This document shows, in pieces, positions 31,888 to 40,193 of a stretch of 64,000 nucleotides of DNA (position 1 is the first letter of the stretch; each line of letters starts with the position of its first letter). This DNA is from Leisingera sp. ANG-Vp (GTDB lineage Bacteria > Pseudomonadota > Alphaproteobacteria > Rhodobacterales > Rhodobacteraceae): contig NZ_JWLD01000016.1 of NCBI RefSeq assembly GCF_000813725.1, positions 1-64,000 of the forward strand, read 5' to 3'. The translations under genes were made by a program, and so were the position numbers. Below the pieces are notes generated by a model, which saw nothing but the letters and a program-made list of their open reading frames with translations, did not search any database and was not told where the DNA came from.

Positions 31888-33087
31888 TTATTCGGCAGGC
31901 TGCTGCGCCTGCAGTTCGGCCACCAGGGTCGCCAGCGCCTCGTTGCGGCCATCGGACAGATCCGCCAGTTCAAACCGGCCGGTGATCGCGTCCATCGACA
32001 GGTCGATATTCTTGGACACTTGGCCGCGCTCGCCCACCGGGCCGAAATGCTCGCCGTTCACAGCAAAGTAGATGGCACTGCTTTCGCCGGTGCGCAGCCG
32101 CGGCGCATCCTCGGTCAGCGGCACTTCGAAACGCTGGCCTGCATCCATGATGGTTTCCAGGATCACGCTGCCGTCGGCTGCGGTGACCTGCACCCAGGAG
32201 GGGCGCACCGCCACCATTTCAACGCCCGGCTTAACTTCCGCAACCACCTGCGGCACCTGCTGCAGCGCGTCTTCCTCGTACGAAAGGCTTGCGTCGGCCA
32301 GCAGAACACTTGGCAGTTCAGGCACTGCAAAATTGCCCAGCTCTGACGGATCCAAGGTGGAAATCGGCGCATCGCGCGCCACCAGCACCGGCACATCCAG
32401 CGCCTGCGGCCGGTACAGCCGATCCAGCGCCTCAGCCGCCGGATCTGCTGCGCCTTCTGCAACTTCCAGAACCGCGCTGTTCAGCGGGTCGAGATCAGCC
32501 AGAACCGCCGGGGTCTGGTCGACGGGCGCAAACTGCACCTGCTGGATTTCCTTCAGCACCGACCAGCCGCCATAACCGATACCGCCGATCAGCGCCGCCA
32601 GAACCATCAGCGAGCCGACTGCGCGCAGTTCGATCTGGCTGAGGAGACCCGCCGGCGCCGGAATAAAGGGGGTGTTGGGCGAGGCGAAGGCATCACCGCC
32701 CAGGCCCGTCGCGGCCGTTACCGGCGCGCTGCCGGGCTTGCTGCGGCTTGAGGCCTCGGCCGACATGCCATGGGCCACGGTGAACCCGCTTTCGGTGCAG
32801 AAATCCTGGAACGCCTGTTCCGGATCCATGTTCAGGTAGCGGGCGTAAGAACGCACATACCCGGCAATGAAGCCGGGTGTGTCAAAAGCGGACGGGTCCG
32901 AGTTTTCGATGGCAGCAATGTAAGAGGCCTTGATCCGCAGCTCGCGCTGAACGTCGAGCAGCGATTTGCCCATCGTCGCCCGCTCGCCGCGCATCACGTC
33001 GCCGAGCTTGAGTTCGAAATCGTCAAACCCTTTGGGTTCAACGGTTTCGCCACGCTCTTCATGCTTGCGGGTAAACCGCCCGATCAT
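31888..33087 (-). CDS. RodZ-like membrane protein (HTH plus DUF4115)
   Basis: A 399-residue bitopic protein. An N-terminal helix-turn-helix domain (about 22-95, GDVMRGERATMGKSLLDVQRELRIKASYIAAIE) lacks the features of a DNA-binding regulator and in RodZ contacts MreB. A proline-rich linker follows, then a transmembrane helix at about 155-177 and a periplasmic DUF4115-like domain near the C-terminus (PSWVQVTAADGSVILETIMDAGQ). RodZ helps shape rod-like cells. The name is given by domain layout, and alphaproteobacterial relatives are less well studied. The ATG at 33087 is the first sensible start; the extension to 33162 has no support. Confidence 0.8.
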   Translation of the reverse strand: MIGRFTRKHEERGETVEPKGFDDFELKLGDVMRGERATMGKSLLDVQRELRIKASYIAAIENSDPSAFDTPGFIAGYVRSYARYLNMDPEQAFQDFCTESGFTVAHGMSAEASSRSKPGSAPVTAATGLGGDAFASPNTPFIPAPAGLLSQIELRAVGSLMVLAALIGGIGYGGWSVLKEIQQVQFAPVDQTPAVLADLDPLNSAVLEVAEGAADPAAEALDRLYRPQALDVPVLVARDAPISTLDPSELGNFAVPELPSVLLADASLSYEEDALQQVPQVVAEVKPGVEMVAVRPSWVQVTAADGSVILETIMDAGQRFEVPLTEDAPRLRTGESSAIYFAVNGEHFGPVGERGQVSKNIDLSMDAITGRFELADLSDGRNEALATLVAELQAQQPAE

Positions 33088-33180
33088 GCCTGCCGTCCCA
33101 TTTTTTGCCTGCCGCAATCTGTTCAGAGTGGTGAAAGAATCACATATGCGACTCAAATCCACTCATTGATTGACAACAGC

Positions 33181-33221
33181 GTAACACACTCAGAGTAAAT
33201 TTACACTGATCAGTATGTTAC
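33181..33221. promoter_or_regulatory. Nested palindromes between hemA and the RodZ-like gene
   Basis: GTAAATTTAC (33195-33204) and ACTGATCAGT (33205-33214) are adjacent perfect 10-bp palindromes, flanked by GTAACA (33181-33186) and TGTTAC (33216-33221). They sit just after the hemA stop, in a 130-bp gap. Operators or a weak terminator are both possible. Confidence 0.35.
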
Positions 33222-34453
33222 CCGGCAAGTTCGGCACGATTCAGCGCACAATGCGACCACAATGCGTCCATCGCGTGGACCAGCGCGTCGATTTCCTTGG
33301 GGCCATGCACCGGTGACGGCGTGAAACGCAGCCGCTCGGTGCCGCGCGGCACGGTCGGGAAATTGATCGGCTGCACATAGATGCCGTAGTCTTCCAGCAG
33401 GTGGTCGGACAGCACCTTGGTGTGGACCGGGTTGCCGACAATCACCGGCACAATGTGGCTGCCGTGGTCGATGATCGGCAGGCCCAGGCCCTTCAGGCGC
33501 AGCTTCAGCACCTTGGCCTGGTCCTGATGCTTGTCGCGCAGATCCTGCGCACCTTTCAGATAGGCAACCGAGGCCGCCGCCCCTGCAGCTACCGACGGTG
33601 CCAGCGAGGTGGTGAAGATGAAGCCCGGCGCATAGGAGCGGATCGCGTCGCACATCTTGGCCGAGGCCGCGATATAGCCGCCCATCACGCCATAGGCCTT
33701 GGCGAGAGTGCCGTTGATGATGTCGATGCGGTGCGCCAGACGGTCACGCTCGGTCACGCCGCCGCCGCGGGGGCCGTACATGCCGACCGCGTGCACTTCG
33801 TCGATATAGGTCAGCGCGCCGAATTCGTCCGCCAGGTCGCAAATCGCTTCGATCGGGCCGAAATCGCCGTCCATGGAGTAAACCGATTCAAAGGCAATCA
33901 GTTTGGGCGCCTTCGGATCGTCGGCTTCCAGGAGCTCGCGCAGATGCGCCACGTCATTGTGGCGGAAGATACGCTTGGCACCGCCGTTGCGGCGCACGCC
34001 TTCGATCATCGAGGCATGGTTCAGCGCGTCGGAATAGATGATCAGCCCCGGGAACAGCTTGGGCAGCGTGCTCAGCGTCGCGTCATTGGCAATATAGGCC
34101 GAGGTGAACAGCAGCGAGGCTTCCTTGCCGTGCAGGTCGGCCAGCTCAGCCTCCAGCTGCTTGTGGTAAACCGTGGTGCCCGAGATGTTGCGGGTGCCGC
34201 CCGAGCCAGCGCCGGTCGCGTCGATGGCGTCATGCATCGCATCCAGCACAACCGGGTTCTGGCCCATGCCCAGATAGTCATTGCCGCACCACACGGTGAT
34301 ATCCTGCTGGCTGCCGTCCGGACGGGTCCAGACCGCATGCGGGAAGTGGCCCTTCTTGCGCTCGATATCGATGAAGGTCCGGTAACGGCCTTCGTCGTGC
34401 AGGCTGGCAATCGCTGCGTCCAGTTTCGCGGTATAGTCCACCGGCATCTCCAT
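33218..34453 (-). CDS. hemA: 5-aminolevulinate synthase
   Basis: Joins glycine and succinyl-CoA to make 5-aminolevulinate, the first step of heme and tetrapyrrole synthesis in alphaproteobacteria (Shemin pathway). It has 411 residues, with the PLP Lys252 in [16 protein letters not shown], Asp218 in YIDEVHAVG, and the substrate-binding DGRYRTF-like motif [15 protein letters not shown]. Length and order match Rhodobacter HemA. Start choice lies between ATG at 34453 and ATG at 34447; I keep the first, which has GGGGGGA upstream. A good FNR-type box lies about 150 bp upstream, so oxygen control is likely. Confidence 0.96.
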   Translation of the reverse strand: MEMPVDYTAKLDAAIASLHDEGRYRTFIDIERKKGHFPHAVWTRPDGSQQDITVWCGNDYLGMGQNPVVLDAMHDAIDATGAGSGGTRNISGTTVYHKQLEAELADLHGKEASLLFTSAYIANDATLSTLPKLFPGLIIYSDALNHASMIEGVRRNGGAKRIFRHNDVAHLRELLEADDPKAPKLIAFESVYSMDGDFGPIEAICDLADEFGALTYIDEVHAVGMYGPRGGGVTERDRLAHRIDIINGTLAKAYGVMGGYIAASAKMCDAIRSYAPGFIFTTSLAPSVAAGAAASVAYLKGAQDLRDKHQDQAKVLKLRLKGLGLPIIDHGSHIVPVIVGNPVHTKVLSDHLLEDYGIYVQPINFPTVPRGTERLRFTPSPVHGPKEIDALVHAMDALWSHCALNRAELAG

Positions 34454-34835
34454 GGCTTCAAGCGTCCCCCCAGGGCACGCGGGCTGTGTAAAGGGCACGG
34501 CCTTCTGGCGATGCGGCCACATTCACGTTCCAGAATGACTACCGCAGGCGCCCCTTTCGATCAACTGCATACGCCCCGGCAAAGGTGCGCAACATTGATG
34601 CAGGTCAAATAGAACTTAAACAATGCCCCGGCAAGAACGCCTGCGCCAAGTCAAACCCCGTTTGCGTCCTATTTGCCGCGCACTCCGGTCACAAATGCGC
34701 AAGATCGGAAACTCATGACCCCGCAAATACAAGGGACAGGCACCCCCTGCCCCTCTGGCCCCTGCTTCGGGCCGCTGCTAGGGTCCGCTTCAAATTGGCC
34801 TATGCCCGGGCCCACCCGAATTGCAGGAGAGCAAA
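34454..34835. other. Divergent 382-bp control region of hemA and the M20 peptidase gene
   Basis: No gene is visible here; the short open frames on both strands lack binding sites and homology. The region holds the FNR-type box at 34595-34608 and should contain the promoters of both divergent genes. AT-rich patches near 34600-34625 fit a promoter for hemA, but no clean -35/-10 pair stands out. Confidence 0.5.
34595..34608. promoter_or_regulatory. FNR/FnrL-type box upstream of hemA
   Basis: TTGATGCAGGTCAA matches the FNR consensus TTGAT-N4-ATCAA at nine of ten positions. In Rhodobacter, FnrL sites are known to control hemA. The centre is about 148 bp before the hemA start codon. It could also affect the divergent M20 gene. 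Confidence 0.65.
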
Positions 34836-36227
34836 ATGGCATTGAATGATGTTCTTGACCGGATCGACGCAGAGCTGGACGCCGCAACCGAACGGCTGAT
34901 GGATTTGCTGCGCATCCAGTCGATTTCCACCGACCCCGCCTTTAAGGAAGACTGCGGCAAGGCCGCCGACTGGCTGGTTGCGGACCTCAACGCCATCGGC
35001 ATCAAGGCTGAGAAGCGTGAGACACCCGGCCACCCGATGGTTGTGGGCCATGTGGGCGAGGAAAACAGCGACGCGCCGCATGTACTGTTCTACGGCCATT
35101 ACGACGTGCAGCCGGTCGACCCGCTGGACCTGTGGAACACGCCGCCGTTTGAGCCGCAGCTGGAAGAGACCCCGAACGGCACCGTGATCCGCGGCCGCGG
35201 ATCGTCGGACGACAAGGGCCAGCTGATGACCTTTGTCGAAGCCTGCCGCGCCTGGAAAGCCGTGAACGGCTCCCTGCCCTGCCGCATCACCTTCTTCTTT
35301 GAGGGCGAAGAGGAATCGGGCTCGCCCTCGCTGATCCCCTTCATGGAGGCCAACGCTGAAGAGCTGAAAGCCGATCTCGCGCTGATTTGCGACACCTCGA
35401 TGGTGTCGCGCGGGGTGCCGTCGATCTCGTCGCAGCTGCGCGGCATGCTGAAAGACGAATTCACCATCGTTGGCCCCCGCATCGACCTGCACTCCGGCCA
35501 CTACGGCGGCCCGGGCCTCAACCCGCTGCGGGTGCTGTCGAAGATTGTTGACTCCTTCTACGACGACGGGACCGGCCGCGTCGCCGTCGACGGGTTTTAT
35601 GACGGTGTCCACGAAGTGCCCGCCGATCAGCTGCGCCAGTGGCAGAACTGCGGTTTTGACGAAGCCGAGTACCTGAACTCGGTCGGCTACACCCAGCCGC
35701 ATGGCGAAAAGGCCTATTCCACCCTGGAACAGCAATGGGCCCGCCCGACGCTGGAGGTGAACGGCCTCTGGGGCGGCTACAACGGCGCCGGCTCCAAAAC
35801 CGTGATCCCCTCGGAAGCGCACTGCAAGATCACCTGCCGCCTGGTGGGCGATATGGACCCGGATGCGCTGCGGCGGAACATCCGCAAACACGTGGAAGAA
35901 CGCCTGCCCGCGGATGCCAAGGTGGTCTGGAAAAACGACTCCGAAGGCTCCCGCGCCGCGGTGATGAACATCACCCGCCCCGAGTTTGAGGCCGCCCGCG
36001 GCGCCTTGTCGGATGAATGGGCGCGCGAAGCAGTTTTCTGCGGCATGGGCGGCTCGATCCCGATTGCCGGATTCTTCAAGTCGATCCTGGATATGGACGC
36101 CATGCTGATCGGCTTTGCCAATGACGACGACGCGATCCATTCACCGAATGAGAAATACGACCTGAAGAGCTTCCACAAGGGTATCCGGTCCTGGGCCCGC
36201 GTGCTGTACGCCCTGTCCCAAAAGTAA
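34836..36227 (+). CDS. M20-family metallopeptidase (dipeptidase)
   Basis: A 463-residue di-zinc hydrolase of the M20A/M20F type that cuts small peptides or related amides. Metal site motifs are FYGHYDVQPVD (His88, Asp90), GRGSSDDKGQ (Asp126, the bridging ligand) and FEGEEESGS (catalytic Glu158 and ligand Glu159). A dimerisation domain lies at about 220-340. The length is close to the carnosinase-like dipeptidases. The ATG has GGAGA 8 bases upstream; a TTG five codons earlier is not needed. A hairpin follows the stop. The precise substrate is unknown. Confidence 0.9.
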   Translation: MALNDVLDRIDAELDAATERLMDLLRIQSISTDPAFKEDCGKAADWLVADLNAIGIKAEKRETPGHPMVVGHVGEENSDAPHVLFYGHYDVQPVDPLDLWNTPPFEPQLEETPNGTVIRGRGSSDDKGQLMTFVEACRAWKAVNGSLPCRITFFFEGEEESGSPSLIPFMEANAEELKADLALICDTSMVSRGVPSISSQLRGMLKDEFTIVGPRIDLHSGHYGGPGLNPLRVLSKIVDSFYDDGTGRVAVDGFYDGVHEVPADQLRQWQNCGFDEAEYLNSVGYTQPHGEKAYSTLEQQWARPTLEVNGLWGGYNGAGSKTVIPSEAHCKITCRLVGDMDPDALRRNIRKHVEERLPADAKVVWKNDSEGSRAAVMNITRPEFEAARGALSDEWAREAVFCGMGGSIPIAGFFKSILDMDAMLIGFANDDDAIHSPNEKYDLKSFHKGIRSWARVLYALSQK

Positions 36228-36237
36228 CGCCATGACT

Positions 36238-36264
36238 GGGCGGGGCAGCCTCAGAGCCCCGCCC
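36238..36264 (+). terminator. Hairpin after the M20 peptidase gene
   Basis: GGGCGGGGC (36238-36246) pairs perfectly with GCCCCGCCC (36256-36264) over a 9-nt loop. The following CCTTAG is a poor T tract, so this is a moderate candidate. Confidence 0.45.
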
Positions 36265-36290
36265 CCTTAGCCAGGCCAGGGAACGCAAAC

Positions 36291-37211
36291 ATGAAATTGT
36301 TCTTCAAGACGTGTACAGTGTTTGCTGCGGCCTTGACACTGCTTCTCTTTGCTCCGCCCGGTGCCGCCGGAGAGAATAGCAGCCTGCCAAATGTGCGGGC
36401 GGAAATTTTCTCGCCCGAGAGAGTGCGCACATATGGCAAGGAACAATACTCCATCGGACCGGATGGCAGTCTCCTTGGCGGATACAAAGCGTCCCGCAAA
36501 CAGCCAGTCGATTATTCGGCATTGCTGAGCAACGAAACCCTGATCCGGGATTTCCTGAAATCCGTCCAGGGATGCATTGAATGCGGATCCATACCCTTTT
36601 CATGGCCGGATACTGGGCTGACTTTCCACGTCCACACGGCTGCTGAAGCAAAAACTCCCCACCTGATCTTCAAGGGCGGAGAGGAACTATACGATGTCTT
36701 CAGCGAAGCCTTGATCGATTCGACCCCTGAGAAACGGCAAGATATGGCCAACATGGTTGTCTTCGCCGGGGACGCTGAGTTCCTGGCGAGAAAGGCACAG
36801 CAAGCAGGCGCGGCGAATGCAGCAGCTTTCTTTTCGAACGGGAAGCGGGCCACGGCAAGACCCGGTTCTACCGAGGATCTGCTCGACCGGCTGTTCTCCG
36901 GAACCAATTGCACAGTTTCGCTGAAAGACCGGGCCAGCAAAGGACGGTCTTATGTTTTCACAACACTTGAGGATTTGGACGCCTGCCTTTCGAGACAGTT
37001 TCTGCTGGTAGCCGGCCTGCTTCCATTCGAAGGAGACACTCCTAGCGCGCTGAACCTCAACTTCAATTACACCAAGGCAACCCTGGCAGACGTCGCATTT
37101 CTGCGAATCCACTACTACATCAGAAAGACGCCGAGCCTCGCCCGGCTGAAACTCCAGACCGCCGCGGCAAAGATGTTTGACCTCTACGATTTTGGCAAAC
37201 GGATGCACTAG
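36291..37211 (+). CDS. Exported protein of unknown function
   Basis: A 306-residue protein with a clear signal peptide (MKLFFKTCTVFAAALTLLLF, cleavage near AAGENS). The mature part has four cysteines (CIECG near residue 95, NCTVS near 205 and DACLSRQ near 227), which may form disulfides. The C-terminal portion, ACLSRQFLLVAGLLPFEG to DVAFLRIHYYIRKTPSLARL, resembles the end of DUF2927-type secreted proteins, but the match is weak. Base composition is clearly lower in GC than its neighbours, and synonymous codons are more mixed, which hints at a gene gained by transfer. It lies 63 bp after the peptidase gene, with a hairpin between. Confidence 0.75.
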   Translation: MKLFFKTCTVFAAALTLLLFAPPGAAGENSSLPNVRAEIFSPERVRTYGKEQYSIGPDGSLLGGYKASRKQPVDYSALLSNETLIRDFLKSVQGCIECGSIPFSWPDTGLTFHVHTAAEAKTPHLIFKGGEELYDVFSEALIDSTPEKRQDMANMVVFAGDAEFLARKAQQAGAANAAAFFSNGKRATARPGSTEDLLDRLFSGTNCTVSLKDRASKGRSYVFTTLEDLDACLSRQFLLVAGLLPFEGDTPSALNLNFNYTKATLADVAFLRIHYYIRKTPSLARLKLQTAAAKMFDLYDFGKRMH

Positions 37212-37610
37212 TGTGCTGCGCAGCACTCCCGCCCGTCATCCGGCCTTGAAAGGCCGTCTTCCCGTTGGGCTAAGCGCCGCTTGCGCGGCGCGCGCCGTGC
37301 CTTGGGCACGGCGTCAGGCCCAAGGCTTGACGCTGCATCTTTGATGCTGCGCCAAGGCGCGGGAGCCCCCCGGTGCCTGCAAGCCTCTCAGCGACAGCAG
37401 GACTCACAAGCCCCGTTTGCACCTGCGGCCGCACGGCAGCCGGGAATTTGCGCGCAACGGCTCCGCCCGAGCGGGCGCGCCCGCGGCAAAACGCCTTATA
37501 TCCGCTGATTTCACGCCGCCGCCGGCCTCCGGTTAAGACTTGGTTATCCCATCCGCCGAATACTCGCTCCTGACATTGCCGCCGCCGCGGCCCATGATTG
37601 GAGACAGTAA
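37212..37610. other. 399-bp gap with a cluster of hairpins
   Basis: No gene is supported. The stretch holds at least three perfect inverted repeats: GTGCTGCGCAGCAC (37213-37226), CGGCCTT-GA-AAGGCCG (37241-37256) and GCCGTGCC-TTG-GGCACGGC (37294-37312). The last can alternatively pair through GCCTTGGGC with GCCCAAGGC at 37318-37326. Part of it (CCCGTTGGGC then GCGCCGCTTGCGCGGCGC) resembles 63616-63648. This looks like an intergenic repeat element, with the promoter of the next small gene near the right end. Confidence 0.5.
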
Positions 37611-37832
37611 ATGGTACAGAGCAGGTTCAAACGCCCGCCCGGATTTGAAGGCACCCAGACCGACCCCGAGGAAAGCTACCGCGCCGGCTACCAGCATGGC
37701 ACACGCGTCCTGCTGCGCTACCTTGAGGCCAACCCCAAGCCGGACCTTGAACGCCTCAAGGCCTGGGTCGACGCAGACCTCACCGGCTGGCGCCACGATA
37801 CAGATGCAGAGCCGGCACCCCCGGCACTCTGA
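37611..37832 (+). CDS. Small uncharacterised protein
   Basis: A 73-residue, soluble, charged protein (MVQSRFKRPPGFEGTQTDPE to the C-terminus) with a central amphipathic helix YRAGYQHGTRVLLRYLEANP. The ATG follows TTGGAGACAGTAA, a good binding site, and codon use fits the surroundings, so I take it as real. A longer overlapping frame starting at 37540 is a shadow. No family recognised. Confidence 0.6.
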   Translation: MVQSRFKRPPGFEGTQTDPEESYRAGYQHGTRVLLRYLEANPKPDLERLKAWVDADLTGWRHDTDAEPAPPAL

Positions 37833-37887
37833 CAGCCCTGGTCCCTACCGGCTTGCCGCATCAGGCACTTTGCGGCAGGCTGCCGCC

Positions 37888-38277
37888 ATGACCACAAATA
37901 TTCAAACCGGCGGCCCTTTGCTGGCCGATATCCTCGCTTTGGAAACCCGGGTTTGGGAGGCGCTGGTGCAGGGCGACCCCGAGGCCGACGGGCAGATGCT
38001 GTCGGAGGACTTTCTTGGCGTCTACCCCAGCGGCTTCTCGGACAAGGCCGGTCATTGCGATCAGCTGCGCGACGGCCCGGTCATGGCAGAGTACCGCCTC
38101 AGCAACAGCCGCCTGTGCCTCATCACTGAAGGGGCCGTTCTGCTGTCGTACCATGCAGCCTACAGGCCGGCGGGCAGCGAAGACTGGAAAGCGATGCTGA
38201 TTTCATCGCTCTGGGAACGTCATGCCACGGGCTGGCTCAACACCTTCAGCCAGGACACGCCGGTGAATTCCGCATAG
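37888..38277 (+). CDS. NTF2-like/SnoaL-type small protein (DUF4440-like)
   Basis: A 129-residue protein that looks like a single NTF2-like barrel: an N-terminal helix (LLADILALETRVWEALVQGD), then SEDFLGVYPSGFSDKAGHCDQLRDGPVMAEYRLSN and alternating strands ending SSLWERHATGWLNTFSQDTPV. DUF4440/SnoaL-like proteins of this shape range from enzymes to binding proteins, so no reaction is claimed. The first 116 codons of the open frame, from 37540, are not coding. It starts 55 bp after the small gene at 37611. Confidence 0.75.
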   Translation: MTTNIQTGGPLLADILALETRVWEALVQGDPEADGQMLSEDFLGVYPSGFSDKAGHCDQLRDGPVMAEYRLSNSRLCLITEGAVLLSYHAAYRPAGSEDWKAMLISSLWERHATGWLNTFSQDTPVNSA

Positions 38278-38328
38278 CGGGAACCGGCCGCACAGGCTGA
38301 AAGAACTGGAATTCGGTATCAGGGAAAG

Positions 38329-38405
38329 TGGCGCGGTTGACGGGGCTCGAACCCGCGACCCCCGGCGTGACAGGCCGGTACTCTAACCAACTGAGCTACA
38401 ACCGC
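38329..38405 (-). tRNA. tRNA-Asp (GTC), copy 1
   Basis: A 77-nt gene with encoded CCA. The acceptor stem pairs GCGGTTG with CAACCGC, the D arm is AGCTCAGTTGGTTAGAGT, and the anticodon loop CTGTCAC holds GTC. It is identical to the two copies that follow upstream on the transcript. Confidence 0.97.
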
Positions 38406-38472
38406 GCATGGGCCTTTCGGCTATGGTCCCCATCCGGGGCGGACCCTGAAGCACCAGGGCAGTGGATGAAAG

Positions 38473-38549
38473 TGGCGCGGTTGACGGGGCTCGAACCCGC
38501 GACCCCCGGCGTGACAGGCCGGTACTCTAACCAACTGAGCTACAACCGC
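38473..38549 (-). tRNA. tRNA-Asp (GTC), copy 2
   Basis: Same 77-nt sequence as copy 1, 67 bp away. The spacer carries the block GTCCCC-TCCGGGGCGGA-CCTG, also found in the other spacer, which shows that the unit arose by tandem duplication. Confidence 0.97.
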
Positions 38550-38631
38550 ACTTTCATCTAACACCGGCCTGTTGCCAGACCATGTCCCCTCCGGGGCGGA
38601 TCCTGTTTAACCTCAGGACGAGGCGCAGCAG

Positions 38632-38708
38632 TGGCGCGGTTGACGGGGCTCGAACCCGCGACCCCCGGCGTGACAGGCCGGTACTCTAACCAACTGAGCT
38701 ACAACCGC
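38632..38708 (-). tRNA. tRNA-Asp (GTC), copy 3 (promoter-proximal)
   Basis: Third identical copy, first in the direction of transcription and 82 bp from copy 2. A clean sigma-70 promoter lies 38 bp upstream and probably drives the whole array as one precursor. Confidence 0.97.
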
Positions 38709-39012
38709 CCGCTGCTCATCCAGCGCTGCCGCTGAATGTTGGGCTGTAATATTCTCACCCCCCGGAGCCGTCAAGCGATGTTTTGCCTTTTTCGGAACTT
38801 TCCCTGAAAAAAATTGCGCATCCCGGGTAACACGCTGGAAAATAGAAGAAATACCACTTGGGCGCAGCTTCCGGACGCGCTCGGCGCAATCCGGAAAGAA
38901 AACGCAGCCCTCCCCTGGCTGCCCGGCATGCCGGCATCTCCGGCACGGCCGGGAAAGCCCCCGGCCCGCCGGTCGGAAAGACGGAAAACAGCCCGCCGGC
39001 TGCCTGCTGCTC
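38709..39012. other. 304-bp gap: tRNA-Asp promoter, otherwise no gene
   Basis: It contains the promoter at 38746-38774. Further right, around 38925-38990, GC-rich inverted and direct repeats of GCCCGCCGG and CGGCATGCCGG could end the amino-acid dehydrogenase transcript, which stops at 39013. No coding frame is supported. Confidence 0.5.
38746..38774 (-). promoter_or_regulatory. Sigma-70 promoter of the tRNA-Asp array
   Basis: On the minus strand TTGACG (38774-38769) is followed by a 17-bp spacer and TATTAC (38751-38746). The GC-rich stretch after it resembles the discriminator of stable-RNA promoters. Confidence 0.72.
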
Positions 39013-40062
39013 TTAGGCGGCGCGCTGCGCCATCTTGGCTTGCACCGCGGCCACGGCAACCGCATCCGGAGCCGCGTTCTCTGCCTTGGCCTGGTTCAGG
39101 ATTGCCGCCATTGTGGCATCCAGCGCCTCCAGCTTTTCCGCAACAAACCCCTGAGGGTCCGAGATCCGCAGAATTTCCGTGGCCACATTGATGATACCGC
39201 CGCCATTGGCAACAAAATCCGGTGCGTAAAGAATACCGCGCCGGTGCAGCGCTTCGCCATCTGCAGCCGTGGCCAGCTGGTTGTTGGCACCGCCAGCAAC
39301 GATATCCGCCTTCAGCTGCGGAATCGTTACCTCATTCAGGATGCCGCCAACCGCGCAGGGCGCAAACACATCGGCTTCGACCGCATAGATCTGCTCCAGA
39401 GGCACCGCCCTGGCGCCGAATTCCGCAACCGCCTTCTCCACCCGGTCCGGGTCGATGTCCGTCACCACCACCCCTGCGCCGGCCTCATGCAAAAACCGGC
39501 AGAGATGCCAGCCGACATGGCCAAGCCCTTGCACCGCCACTGTCACCCCAGCCAGCACAGAACTGCCGTGTTTATGGACGCGGGCCGTGCGGATTGCGTT
39601 GAAAATGCCGCGTGCGGTAATCGGCGAGGGGTCGCCGCTGGCAAAATCGCCATCCGCCAGCCCGGCAACGAAAGCGGTTTCCTCCGCCATAACACCCATG
39701 TCCGCAGGGCTCATCCCCATATCCTCGGCCGTGATATAGCGGCCGTCCAGCGACTGGATCGCCCGGGCAAAGGCGCGCAGCAGTTCCGGTGTCTTCTGCG
39801 TGGCGGGATCCCCGATGATCACCGCCTTGCCGCCGCCCAGCGGCAGGCCCGCTGCGGCGTTCTTGTAGGTCATGCCTTCGCTCAGCCGCTCGACATCGGT
39901 CAGCGCCTCCGCCTCGCTGGCATAGGGGCGCATCCGCAGGCCCCCGGCCGCCGGGCCCAGGTGCGTCGAATGAATTGCAATAAAGCCCAGGAGCCCGGCC
40001 GAGGCCTCCTCGACGCGATAGATCTCTTCATGGGTGCTTGATGCAACGGCTGTCACTGTCAT
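39013..40062 (-). CDS. Glu/Leu/Phe/Val dehydrogenase (leucine dehydrogenase-like)
   Basis: A 349-residue NAD-dependent amino-acid dehydrogenase that oxidatively deaminates a branched-chain or aromatic amino acid to its 2-oxo acid. Catalytic motifs are MTYKNAAAGLPLGGGKAV (Lys67 and Lys79) and AEDMGMSPADM; the Rossmann domain has VAVQGLGHVGWHLCRFLHEAG at about 175-195. The start ATG at 40062 follows GGAGGAGCGGACAG. A divergent Lrp-family gene lies 131 bp away, the classic place for its regulator. Substrate preference (leucine or valine) is not decided by sequence. Confidence 0.9.
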   Translation of the reverse strand: MTVTAVASSTHEEIYRVEEASAGLLGFIAIHSTHLGPAAGGLRMRPYASEAEALTDVERLSEGMTYKNAAAGLPLGGGKAVIIGDPATQKTPELLRAFARAIQSLDGRYITAEDMGMSPADMGVMAEETAFVAGLADGDFASGDPSPITARGIFNAIRTARVHKHGSSVLAGVTVAVQGLGHVGWHLCRFLHEAGAGVVVTDIDPDRVEKAVAEFGARAVPLEQIYAVEADVFAPCAVGGILNEVTIPQLKADIVAGGANNQLATAADGEALHRRGILYAPDFVANGGGIINVATEILRISDPQGFVAEKLEALDATMAAILNQAKAENAAPDAVAVAAVQAKMAQRAA

Positions 40063-40193
40063 CTGTCCGCTCCTCCTCAACTTGCTCCAATGATAAGAGT
40101 GCGCCCGCGCCGGTTTTCACCAAAAAACTTTGCCATTCAAACAGGATTTAGCGATATCCTCTACGGAACTCCGAAACCGCAGGGGAAAACTCC

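Noticed and set aside
38329-38708. Open frames across the tRNA-Asp array
   Set aside because: They arise from the repeated tRNA sequence and have no coding features.
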